DNA of 64,000 nucleotides, taken from assembly GCA_018825305.1 (NCBI GenBank), contig JAHJEO010000016.1:1-64000 (forward strand). Reading direction: 5' to 3'. The position numbers were made by a program, and so were the translations under genes. The stretch's first letter is position 1. Each line of letters opens with the position of its first letter. The notes under the pieces are model-generated. The model worked only from the letters and a program-made list of their open reading frames with translations. It was not told where the DNA came from and did not search any database. Below, piece after piece: positions 23,912 through 33,891 of the stretch. Origin of the DNA: Gammaproteobacteria bacterium (GTDB taxonomy: Bacteria > Pseudomonadota > Gammaproteobacteria > Burkholderiales > Rhodocyclaceae).

Positions 23912-24565
23912 TCAGTCTCCGCCGCCACAGCCCCCGCCGCCGCCGTCTCCGCCGGAGTCGCTTGAGTCGCCGCTGCCGCCATCGCTGCCGTCACCACCGC
24001 CCAGATCGCTGGCGCAGTGCGATGAGCCGCTGCTGCCGGGGGCGAGCGACTTGCAGTCCGGCGTGTAGGTGAAGCCGTCGGCAATGCCGAGCTTGCCGTC
24101 CAGCGCGAACAGCAGCGGCAGCCGCGAGGGGTTCTTCGGGCCGATGTTCTCCTCGCGGCAGCACCAGTACCAGCAGCGACGCAGGCCCGCATTGCTTTGC
24201 TGGTCGTCGGCGAGCACCACGGCGGGCGTGTGGTGGAGGAAGTGGCCGAATGCCTGGCGACAGAAGGCATCGTAGCCCTTGGTGTAGAGGATGAATTCGT
24301 GCCACAGGTCGTCGGCGACCTGCGACGGCATGGAAACGTAGCGGCCCGAGCGCAGGGCCGCGAGGAAGAACTGGCGCAGGCCGCGCGCCACCAGCGCATG
24401 GTCCTTCGGCGCCAGTTCGGGGCGACGCTTGGCCAGGCGCTCGAGCAGGCCCCTGGGCCAGGCGTATTCGCGAATGAAGCGCTCGCGCTCGAGGCGACGG
24501 TTGCGGCGCCACAGTAATATGACAAGGATGGCGAGAATCAGGAGGGCAAGCAAAACGGCGGGCAT
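23912..24565 (-). CDS. Membrane-anchored glycine-rich-domain (GRDP-like) protein
   Basis: The protein has 217 residues. One N-terminal membrane helix (VLLALLILAILVILLWRR) is followed by a basic cytoplasmic segment. The central part ADDLWHEFILYTKGYDAFCR with HFLHHTP resembles the GRDP-like (DUF1399) family. A Cys cluster (RRCWYWCCREENIGP) and a tail of Gly, Ser and Asp ending GGGGCGGGD follow. The tail resembles the low-complexity ends of TPM or DUF4136-like exported proteins. Function is unknown. The orientation is opposite to its neighbours. The start ATG 24565 lacks a strong ribosome site. Confidence 0.8.
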   Translation of the reverse strand: MPAVLLALLILAILVILLWRRNRRLERERFIREYAWPRGLLERLAKRRPELAPKDHALVARGLRQFFLAALRSGRYVSMPSQVADDLWHEFILYTKGYDAFCRQAFGHFLHHTPAVVLADDQQSNAGLRRCWYWCCREENIGPKNPSRLPLLFALDGKLGIADGFTYTPDCKSLAPGSSGSSHCASDLGGGDGSDGGSGDSSDSGGDGGGGGCGGGD

Positions 24566-24601
24566 CGGCGTAGACTATGACTTAAGGAGGAGGGGAGGAT
24601 A

Positions 24602-25387
24602 ATGGAACTGGGGATTTCCGGCCGCTGCGCGCTGGTCTGCGGCGCGAGCAGGGGTCTGGGGCGTGCCTGTGCCATGGCGCTGGCGCAGGAGGGCGTTGCG
24701 GTCACCATCGTGGCGCGCGGCGCCGAGGCGCTGGAAGAGACGGCCGCGGAGTTGAGAAAAGTCGGCGCTGGCGGCACGGCGATCTCCGCAGTGGCGGCCG
24801 ACATCACGACCCCCGAAGGGCGCGCCACCGCCTTGGCCGCCTGCCCGCAGCCCGACATCCTCATCAATAACGCCGGTGGCCCGCCGCCGGGCGATTTCCG
24901 CGACTGGTCGCGTGACGACTGGCTCAAGGCCCTCGACGCCAACATGTTGACCCCGATCGAGCTGATCAAGGCCACGGTGGATGGCATGATCGAACGCAAA
25001 TTCGGCCGCATCGTGAACATCACCTCCGGCGCGGTCAAGGCGCCGATCGACGTGCTCGGGCTGTCCAACGGCGCCCGCTCCGGCCTCACCGGTTTCGTCG
25101 CCGGCCTCGCCCGCAAGACGGTCCGGCACAACGTCACCATCAACAACCTGCTGCCCGGTTTCTTCGCCACCGACCGCATGGCGGCCGTGATCGGCGGCCA
25201 GGCCAAGGCGAAAGGCATCAGCTACGATGCCGCGCTGGCCGAGCGCGTGGCGACGATTCCCGCCGGCCGCGTCGGCGATCCGGCCGAGTTCGGTGCCGCC
25301 TGTGCCTGGCTGTGCAGTGCCCAGGCCGGCTACATCACGGGCCAGAACTGGTTGCTCGACGGCGGCGCCTACCCCGGAACCTTCTAG
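24602..25387 (+). CDS. SDR-family protein with altered active site
   Basis: The protein has 261 residues with a Rossmann NAD(P) fold: VCGASRGLGRACAMALA (TGxxxGxG variant), DILINNAGGP, and the active-site Asn in LDANMLTPIEL. Ser is present in IVNITSGAV. The Tyr and Lys of the usual YxxxK are replaced by Ser and Arg (LGLSNGARSGLTGF) when counted from the Ser. It ends GQNWLLDGGAYPGTF. It resembles FabG-like reductases by length. Whether it is a dehydrogenase is uncertain. It is followed after 24 nt by the GGDEF-EAL gene. An AGGAGG lies upstream of the start. Confidence 0.88.
   Translation: MELGISGRCALVCGASRGLGRACAMALAQEGVAVTIVARGAEALEETAAELRKVGAGGTAISAVAADITTPEGRATALAACPQPDILINNAGGPPPGDFRDWSRDDWLKALDANMLTPIELIKATVDGMIERKFGRIVNITSGAVKAPIDVLGLSNGARSGLTGFVAGLARKTVRHNVTINNLLPGFFATDRMAAVIGGQAKAKGISYDAALAERVATIPAGRVGDPAEFGAACAWLCSAQAGYITGQNWLLDGGAYPGTF
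24754..24780 (-). repeat. Dispersed motif copy 6 (antisense in SDR)
   Basis: The plus strand reads GAGAAAAGTCGGCGCTGG followed by CGGCACGGC. It matches 16 of the 17 core bases in the minus-strand sense and encodes RKVGAGGT. Confidence 0.8.
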
Positions 25388-25411
25388 CCCTTTCACCTTC
25401 ACCCCTTCATC

Positions 25412-27664
25412 ATGTCCGACCAGCCAGCCTATTCGCGTCGCCTCATCACCAGCATCGCGCTGCTGATCGCCTTCGCCGTCACGGTACTGCTGCCGGCGCT
25501 GGTGTGGTTCCAGAACTACCGCAAGGAAGTGGTGGAAATGGAATTGCTGGCCTCGGTTTTCGCCGATCAGGTGACGCAGCAGGCGGCGACCGGCGACCCG
25601 GAATTCTGGAAGAGTCATGCGCAGCCGCTGGCCGACGTGCTTGGCGCGCGGCTGGACCCGACTCGCGCCGACGAGGCGCGGTTTATCGAGACAGCCGCCG
25701 GCGAGCGCGTCGTCATCGTCGGCAGAATGCCTTCGTCGCTGTCGTTGACCCGCGCGGCTTCTTTCAAGATGGCTGGCGACATGTCCGGCCGCGTGGTGAT
25801 CGTGCGCTCGCAGCGCCAACTGGTCGAAGTCACGATCTTCGCCCTGCTGCTCGGCAGCACGCTCGGCTTCGGCATCTATCTCGCGCTCGCCCACCTGCCG
25901 ATGCGCGACATCGAGCGGGCCATCGACCTGCTGGCCGAGGAACGAGAACGTTCGCGCCAGATGTTCGCCCATGCCCGCGACGGCATGCTGAGCTACGACG
26001 ACTACCTGAAGATCACCGACGCCAACAAGGCGGCCGAGCTGCTGTTCGGCCGCGACCGCTCGACCATTGTCGGCCAGCACCTGCAGACGCTGTTCGACGT
26101 CGCCGGCACTCGCGGGCAGCGCGACGGCAATCTCTGGCTGGAATCGGGCAAGGACTTCGAGGTGTCGGCGCGCGGTTCCGACGGCAGCCTGATCCCGGTC
26201 GAGGTGTCGGTCGGTCGCATCGAGGATCGCAAGGAAGTCTGTCGCATTGCGATCGTCCGCAACCTTACAGCGCGCCGTGCGGTCGAGTCCGACCTCAACC
26301 TCTTCGTCAACTACGACAGCCTGACCCGCCTGCCCAATCGCGACTACTTCCGCGAGTTGCTGAGCGAGGCGCTGTTCCGTGCGCAGCGTCGCGGCTCCAG
26401 CGTCGGCCTGCTGTTCCTCGACCTGTCCCGCTTCAAACTGGTCAACGATGCCCTCGGCCATGCCGTCGGCGACAAGCTGCTGTGCGCTACGGCGCGGCGG
26501 CTGCAGCAGACGCTCGCCCATGCCGAATGGCCGGGTCGCGGCCTGTCTGGCCTGGCCAAAAAGGAGGCGCTGGTGTCGCGCCTGGGCGGCGACGAATTCG
26601 CCATCATCCTGGAGGAACTGACCGATCCGGCGGGCGCCGAGAAAGTGGCGCGGCAGGTGATCGACGCCATTCGCGAGCCCTTTGACATCGAGGGCCACGA
26701 AGTATCCATCGGCAGCAGCGTCGGTATTGCCATCTTCCCGGAACATGCCGATTTCGTCGGCAAGCTAATCCGCGCCGCCGATCTCGCCATGTACCAGGCA
26801 CGGACCATTGGGCACAACTCGTTCCACGTCTGGTCCGAGTCGCTCGAGACCGGTCGCCAGGAACGCCTCGACCTCGAGGCCCGACTGCGGCGCGGCCTGG
26901 CCGCCGAGGCCTTTGAACTGCATTACCAGCCCATCCTCGGCCTGTCGGCGGACGTGGTGGAAGGCGTCGAGGTGCTGTTGCGCTGGCAGGACGGAGAAGA
27001 CAACCTGCTGCTACCGCCGGATTTCATCGACGTGCTCGAAGACATCGGCATGATCCGCGAGGTCGGCGCCTGGGTCATGCGCACCGCCTGCCTGCAATTG
27101 CGGGGCTGGATCGACGCCGGCCACAGCGGACTGCGGCTGTCGGTGAACCTCTCGCAGCACCAGTTCAACGATCCCGATCTGGCGCAGACGACGGCGGCAG
27201 CCATCGCCGACAGTGGCATCGACCCGGCCTGTCTCGAACTGGCCCTGAGCGAGAACACCCTGAGCCAGTCGGCCGCCCGCAGCCACGCCACGCTGCAGGC
27301 CCTGCGCGACATCGGCGTGCGGATTGCGCTCGATCGCTTCGGCACCGGCCTGTCCTGCCTCGCCTCGCTCAAGCAGTTGCCGCTCACCACGCTCAAGGTG
27401 GACCTGTTCTTCGTCCATGACCTGGTCGAATCCGACAGCAGCCGGGCCATCGCGCAGACGGTGATCGACCTCGGCCGCGCGCTCGACCTGCAGACCATCG
27501 CCGTCGGCGTCGAGCGCGAAGAGCAGCGGCAGATGCTGCAGGCGATGGGCTGCGATCTCTACCAGGGCTTCCTGGCGACGCCGCCGATGTCGGCGCGCTC
27601 CTGCCTGGCTTGGATCGAACAGCACGGCAGCCACGGTCAGCCCAAGCTCAGTCTCGTTTCCTGA
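25412..27664 (+). CDS. Membrane PAS-GGDEF-EAL cyclic-di-GMP protein
   Basis: The protein has 750 residues. Helix 1 (about 11-31) and helix 2 (about 145-165) enclose a periplasmic domain. A PAS-like segment (MLSYDDYLKITDANKAAELLF) follows. The GGDEF domain has SRLGGDEFAIILEE near residue 392, which is intact. The EAL domain begins HYQPILGL and reads EVLLRW at the EAL site (E kept). It has LSVNLSQHQF and LELALSEN, but DRFGTGLSCL in place of DDFGTGYSSL and AVGVE in place of AEGVE. It likely makes cyclic-di-GMP. Phosphodiesterase activity is doubtful. It is probably co-transcribed with the SDR. Confidence 0.93.
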   Translation: MSDQPAYSRRLITSIALLIAFAVTVLLPALVWFQNYRKEVVEMELLASVFADQVTQQAATGDPEFWKSHAQPLADVLGARLDPTRADEARFIETAAGERVVIVGRMPSSLSLTRAASFKMAGDMSGRVVIVRSQRQLVEVTIFALLLGSTLGFGIYLALAHLPMRDIERAIDLLAEERERSRQMFAHARDGMLSYDDYLKITDANKAAELLFGRDRSTIVGQHLQTLFDVAGTRGQRDGNLWLESGKDFEVSARGSDGSLIPVEVSVGRIEDRKEVCRIAIVRNLTARRAVESDLNLFVNYDSLTRLPNRDYFRELLSEALFRAQRRGSSVGLLFLDLSRFKLVNDALGHAVGDKLLCATARRLQQTLAHAEWPGRGLSGLAKKEALVSRLGGDEFAIILEELTDPAGAEKVARQVIDAIREPFDIEGHEVSIGSSVGIAIFPEHADFVGKLIRAADLAMYQARTIGHNSFHVWSESLETGRQERLDLEARLRRGLAAEAFELHYQPILGLSADVVEGVEVLLRWQDGEDNLLLPPDFIDVLEDIGMIREVGAWVMRTACLQLRGWIDAGHSGLRLSVNLSQHQFNDPDLAQTTAAAIADSGIDPACLELALSENTLSQSAARSHATLQALRDIGVRIALDRFGTGLSCLASLKQLPLTTLKVDLFFVHDLVESDSSRAIAQTVIDLGRALDLQTIAVGVEREEQRQMLQAMGCDLYQGFLATPPMSARSCLAWIEQHGSHGQPKLSLVS

Positions 27665-27748
27665 GGCAGGCCCGGCCGCCGCCGGCGTAATGCCGGCGTC
27701 AGTGCAACAGGCCTAGAATGGGGCTCCCCAAGCCTCGCCGGTCATGCC

Positions 27749-30042
<2,294 letters not shown>

Positions 30043-30046
<4 letters not shown>

Positions 30047-30531
30047 GTTCGTTCGTAACTGACGAAGGCGTAGTCGAAACCGGCCGCGGCGCGCCCATCC
30101 TGACGCGTGACCTCGCGCCAGGTGGCGCGATCGAACTCGGGAAAATGGGCATCGCCGGTGAAGTCGGCGGCGATCTCGGTCAGCTCCAGCCGTGTCGCCA
30201 GAGGCAGCGCCTGGCGGTACAACTCGGCGCCACCAATGACGAAGGACAAGGTATCGCCGCTGGCAGCCACCATCACCGCTTCGTCGATGGAATGCACCAC
30301 GCTGGCGCCGGCGGCATGGTAATTCGTATCGCGGCTGACGACGATGTTGTGGCGTCCCGGCAGGGGCCGGAACTTTTCCGGCAGCGATTCCCACGTCTTG
30401 CGACCCATGATGACGGCATGGCCGCTGGTGAGCGCCTTGAAATGTTTCAGATCTTCCGGCAGGTGCCACGGCAGCGCATTGCCGCTGCCGATCACGCCGT
30501 TGCGGGCGATTGCGGCGATGAGTACAAGCAT
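30043..30531 (-). CDS. folA: Dihydrofolate reductase
   Basis: FolA reduces dihydrofolate to tetrahydrofolate with NADPH, completing the cycle started by ThyA. The protein has 162 residues: MLVLIAAIARNGVIGSGNALPWHLPEDLKHF with the substrate-binding Asp region, then VIMGRKTWESLPEKFRPLPG and SFVIGGAELYRQALPL. I chose ATG 30531. An upstream TTG in frame (30546) overlaps the glgA stop but is less likely. It lies 11 nt after glgA. In many relatives folA directly follows thyA, but here the glycogen genes lie between. Confidence 0.95.
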
Positions 30532-30542
30532 GGTGCGGCCGC

Positions 30543-32012
30543 TCAAGTCGTCGGCTTGCGTGCCGACGTTGCCAGCACGCGGGCGTAGAGCGCGGCGTAC
30601 TGGCGTGCCGGCTCGGCCCAGCTCAGGTCGCGCGTCATGCCGTTCTTGCGGATGCGCGCCCAGCGCGCCGGCTTGCGCCAGGCGGCGACGGCGCGTTCGA
30701 TCGCCGCTTGCAGTGCGATGGCGGTGGCCTCGGTGAAGACGAAGCCGTTGCCCTGCTTGTCGGCGTCGGCATCGATCACGGTATCGGCCAGCCCCCCGGT
30801 GGCGCGTACCACCGGCGGCGTACCGTAACGCAGGCTGTACATCTGGTTGAGGCCGCAGGGTTCGAAGCGCGAGGGCATCAGGAAGATGTCGGCGCCCGCC
30901 TCGATGCGGTGCGCCAGCGGCTCGTCGAAACCGAGACGCACGGCGAAGCGGCCGGGGTGTTGCGCCGCCAGCAGGGCGAATTCGGCCTCGATCTCCTTGG
31001 CGCCGCTGCCCAGCACCGCGAACTGCGCCGGCAGCGCCAGCAGCGCCTCGGCTATGGGCGGTACCAGGTCGAGGCCCTTCTGCTCGGTGAGGCGGCTGAC
31101 AATGCCGAGCAGCGGCAGGTCGGGGTTCGGTTCAAGACCGAGTTCGGCTTGCAGCGCCGCCTTGTTGGCGGCCTTGCCGGCAAGCTTTGCGGCATCGTAG
31201 CGGGCAGGCAGGTGCGGGTCGGTGGCCGGGTTCCAGGTATCGGGATCGATGCCGTTGATGATGCCGGAGAGGACGCCGCCGCGCGTGCGCAGCAGGCCGT
31301 CCATGCCCATGCCTTCGGCTTCGGTCTGGATCTCGGCGGCGTAGCTCGGGCTGACGGTGGTGATCCAGTCGGCGTGGCGCAGGCCGCTCTTGAGGAAAGA
31401 CAGGTAACCGTAGTACTCGACGCCGTCGATGTTCCATGCGGTAGCGTCGAGGCCGAGCTCATAGAGTGCCGCGTGGCCAAACAGGCCCTGGAATGCAAGG
31501 TTGTGTACGGTGATGATGCTCTTCGCCCGCGCGCCCGGCAGGTAGTTCAGGTAGGCCGGCGCCAGGCCGGTCTGCCAGTCGTTGCAGTGGATGATTTCGG
31601 GGCGCCACACGGTGGTGGTTGCGTCCGAGCCGAGCCAGGCGGCAGCGCGCGAGAGCAGGCCGAAGCGCAGGTGATTGTCGAGCCAGTCGTGGCCCTCGGG
31701 CCCGAGGTAGGGATTGCCGGCGCGGCTGTAGTAGGCCGGGTAGTCGAGCAGCCACAGCGGTGTGCCGTCGGCGGCGTGCGCTTCGAGAATGGCGGCGTGG
31801 GGCAACAGTCCGCCGGGTTGCTCCAGGCGGGCGATCTCCTTCGCCTCCGGAAAGGCCTCGGCCAGCGCCGGATAGCGCGGCACCAGCACCCGCACATCCA
31901 CACCCAGTGCCCGCAGCGCCGGCGGCAGCGCTCCGGCCACGTCGCCCAGGCCGCCGGTCTTGACCCAGGGCGCGATCTCGGAGGTTGCGAACAGGACTTT
32001 CACGGCTTGCAT
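30543..32012 (-). CDS. glgA: Glycogen synthase GlgA (ADP-glucose)
   Basis: GlgA adds glucose from ADP-glucose to the growing alpha-1,4 chain. The protein has 489 residues with a GT5 fold. The N-terminus KVLFATSEIAPWVKTGGLGDV carries the ADP-glucose KTGGL motif. NDWQTGLAPAYLNYL, TVHNLAFQGLFG and LMPSRFEPCGLNQMYSLRYG (catalytic Glu loop) are all present. The start ATG lies inside the last codons of pgi (13-nt overlap), so the two are likely coupled. It is the last glycogen gene before folA. Confidence 0.96.
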   Translation of the reverse strand: MQAVKVLFATSEIAPWVKTGGLGDVAGALPPALRALGVDVRVLVPRYPALAEAFPEAKEIARLEQPGGLLPHAAILEAHAADGTPLWLLDYPAYYSRAGNPYLGPEGHDWLDNHLRFGLLSRAAAWLGSDATTTVWRPEIIHCNDWQTGLAPAYLNYLPGARAKSIITVHNLAFQGLFGHAALYELGLDATAWNIDGVEYYGYLSFLKSGLRHADWITTVSPSYAAEIQTEAEGMGMDGLLRTRGGVLSGIINGIDPDTWNPATDPHLPARYDAAKLAGKAANKAALQAELGLEPNPDLPLLGIVSRLTEQKGLDLVPPIAEALLALPAQFAVLGSGAKEIEAEFALLAAQHPGRFAVRLGFDEPLAHRIEAGADIFLMPSRFEPCGLNQMYSLRYGTPPVVRATGGLADTVIDADADKQGNGFVFTEATAIALQAAIERAVAAWRKPARWARIRKNGMTRDLSWAEPARQYAALYARVLATSARKPTT

Positions 32013-33640
32013 GCGGCGATCAGTCCCGCCGTCGAACTGTCGAGCCCCGTTGCCGGAGCCTTGCCCTCGATGATGGGCAGCAGGCGGCCGGCGAGCTGCT
32101 TGCCGTATTCGACGCCCCACTGGTCGAAGGAATTGAGGTTCCACAGTACGCCCAGCGCAAAGGTTTTCTGTTCGTAGAGGGCGATCAACTGGCCCAGGGT
32201 GTGCGGGTCGATGGTCTGCAGCAGCAGCGTGGTCGAGGGCTGGTTGCCCGGGAAGACCTTGTAGGGCGCCAGGGGAAAAGTCGGTGCTGGCGCCACGGCG
32301 GTGGCAGCGGCGGCAAGCTCGGCCTGCACCTCGGCCAGCGTCTTGCCGCGCATCAGCGCCTCGGACTGGGCGAAGCAGTTGGACAGCAGCTTTTCGTGGT
32401 GGCCGGGCAGGGCGAAGTCGGCGTGCCTTGCTGCGATGAAGTCGCAGGGAATCAGCCGACCGCCCTGGTGGATGAGTTGGTAGAAGGCGTGCTGGCCGTT
32501 GGTGCCGGGCTCGCCCCAGACTACCGGGCAGGTGGCGTGGCCGAGCGGCTGGCCGTCGCGGCCGACCTGTTTGCCGTTGGATTCCATTTCGAGCTGCTGC
32601 AGGTAGCGCGACAGCAGGCCGAGCGACTGGCTGTAGGGCAGCACCGCATGGGTTTCGGCGCCGAGGAAGTTGGTGTTCCAGACGTCGAGCAGCGCCAGCG
32701 TCGCCGGCAGGTTTTCGGCGAGCGGCGCCTCGCGGAAATGGCGATCCATCGCCGCCGCGCCTTCGAGCAAACGGGTGAAATTGTCGAAGCCGATGGCCAG
32801 CGCCAGCGGCAGTCCGATGGCCGACCACAGCGAGAAGCGGCCGCCGACCCAGTCCCAGAATTCGAAGGCGTTGGCGGTGTCGATGCCGAAGGCGGCGACC
32901 GCCTTGAGGTTGGTGGAGACCGCGACGAAATGGCGCTCGACCGCGGCCTCGCCTAGCGCACCGACCAGCCAGGCGCGCGCGGAAGCGGCGTTCTGCATCG
33001 TTTCCTGGGTGGTGAAGGTCTTGCTGGCGACGACGAACAGGGTAGTGCGCGGCTGCAGTTGCTCCAGGGTGGTGGCAAGGTCGGCGCCATCGAGGTTGGC
33101 GACGTAATGCACCCTGACATCGCGGTGGCGGTGCGCGGCCAGCGCCTGCGTCGCCATGCGCGGGCCGAGGTCGGAGCCGCCGATGCCGATGTTGACGATG
33201 TCGCTGATCGGCTCACCGGTGGCGCCGCGCCAGTGGCGACCGTGGATGGCGTCGCAGAACGACTTGATGTGGTCGAGCACGCGGCGCACGTCGGGCATGA
33301 CGTCGCGGCCGTCGTGCATCACCGCGCTGTCGCCGCGATGGCGCAGGGCGTGGTGCAGCACCGCGCGCTGCTCGGTGTGGTTGATCGCCTCGCCGGCAGC
33401 CAGCCGTGACTGCCAGCCGGCCACGTCGGCCGCGCGCCAGAGGTCGTGCAGCAGGCCCAGCGTTTCTGTCGTGACGCGCTGTTTCGAGTAGTCGAGCAGC
33501 ATCCCCTCGGCTTCGAAGGAGAGGGAAGCGAAACGCCCGGGGTCGGCGGCGAACAGGTCGCGCAGGTGGAGCTTGCGGGTGGCGTCGGCATGTGCCCCAA
33601 GGGCACTCCAGGCGGCGGTGTTGAGCAAGGGATTGGTCAT
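32000..33640 (-). CDS. pgi: Glucose-6-phosphate isomerase
   Basis: Pgi interconverts glucose-6-phosphate and fructose-6-phosphate. The protein has 546 residues. Motifs are IVNIGIGGSDLGPRMATQAL, VVASKTFTTQETMQNA and VWGEPGTNGQHAFYQLIHQGG. The catalytic Glu and His are in GEPGTNGQHAFYQL, and Lys in LWNLNSFDQWGVEYGKQLA. It links the glycogen genes to glycolysis. The upstream gap to glgP holds a repeat and a large hairpin. A dispersed motif copy lies at 32273-32299. Confidence 0.96.
   Translation of the reverse strand: MTNPLLNTAAWSALGAHADATRKLHLRDLFAADPGRFASLSFEAEGMLLDYSKQRVTTETLGLLHDLWRAADVAGWQSRLAAGEAINHTEQRAVLHHALRHRGDSAVMHDGRDVMPDVRRVLDHIKSFCDAIHGRHWRGATGEPISDIVNIGIGGSDLGPRMATQALAAHRHRDVRVHYVANLDGADLATTLEQLQPRTTLFVVASKTFTTQETMQNAASARAWLVGALGEAAVERHFVAVSTNLKAVAAFGIDTANAFEFWDWVGGRFSLWSAIGLPLALAIGFDNFTRLLEGAAAMDRHFREAPLAENLPATLALLDVWNTNFLGAETHAVLPYSQSLGLLSRYLQQLEMESNGKQVGRDGQPLGHATCPVVWGEPGTNGQHAFYQLIHQGGRLIPCDFIAARHADFALPGHHEKLLSNCFAQSEALMRGKTLAEVQAELAAAATAVAPAPTFPLAPYKVFPGNQPSTTLLLQTIDPHTLGQLIALYEQKTFALGVLWNLNSFDQWGVEYGKQLAGRLLPIIEGKAPATGLDSSTAGLIAACKP
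32273..32299 (-). repeat. Dispersed motif copy 7 (in pgi)
   Basis: The plus strand reads GGGGAAAAGTCGGTGCTGGC followed by GCCACGG. It has one core mismatch (GTG for GCG) and encodes AVAPAPTFP in Pgi. Confidence 0.75.
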
Positions 33641-33696
33641 CGCGGAAGCGGTGTTTCAAGTAAGGATGTGGTTCGGTCGAAGCGACCCGTGATACA

Positions 33697-33825
33697 CGAG
33701 CGCAAGCGAGCAAGCAAGTCACCCCTTCCGCGAGGGTCGAGGCGGGGTTTCGCAAGGCACCGCCTTGTGCCGCAGATACGGGCAAGCGGTGCAATGCGAG
33801 CCCTGGACAGGGGCCGGGGGATGGC
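33697..33825. repeat. Intergenic repeat, second copy
   Basis: CGAGCGCAAGCGAGC (33697-33711), CCCCTTCCGCGAGGG and GGGGCCGGGGGATGGC (33810-33825) are shared with 23851-23905. Here the parts are spread over about 130 bp by extra sequence. It lies between glgP and pgi. There is no gene in this 238-bp gap. Confidence 0.55.
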
Positions 33826-33844
33826 GGGCCCGCCTGTGCCCTCA

Positions 33845-33891
33845 GGCATGGCTGTGAATATCCGCCAACGGCGGAAATTCACAGCCATGCC
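33845..33891 (-). terminator. 47-nt near-perfect hairpin across the glgP stop codon
   Basis: The arms are GGCATGGCTGTGAAT and ATTCACAGCCATGCC (15 bp). After one A/A mismatch comes an inner stem TCCGCC/GGCGGA with loop AAC. The minus-strand outer arm includes the last glgP codons (Ala-Trp-Leu-stop). No U tract follows, so it may stabilise the glgP mRNA 3' end rather than terminate transcription. Confidence 0.65.
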
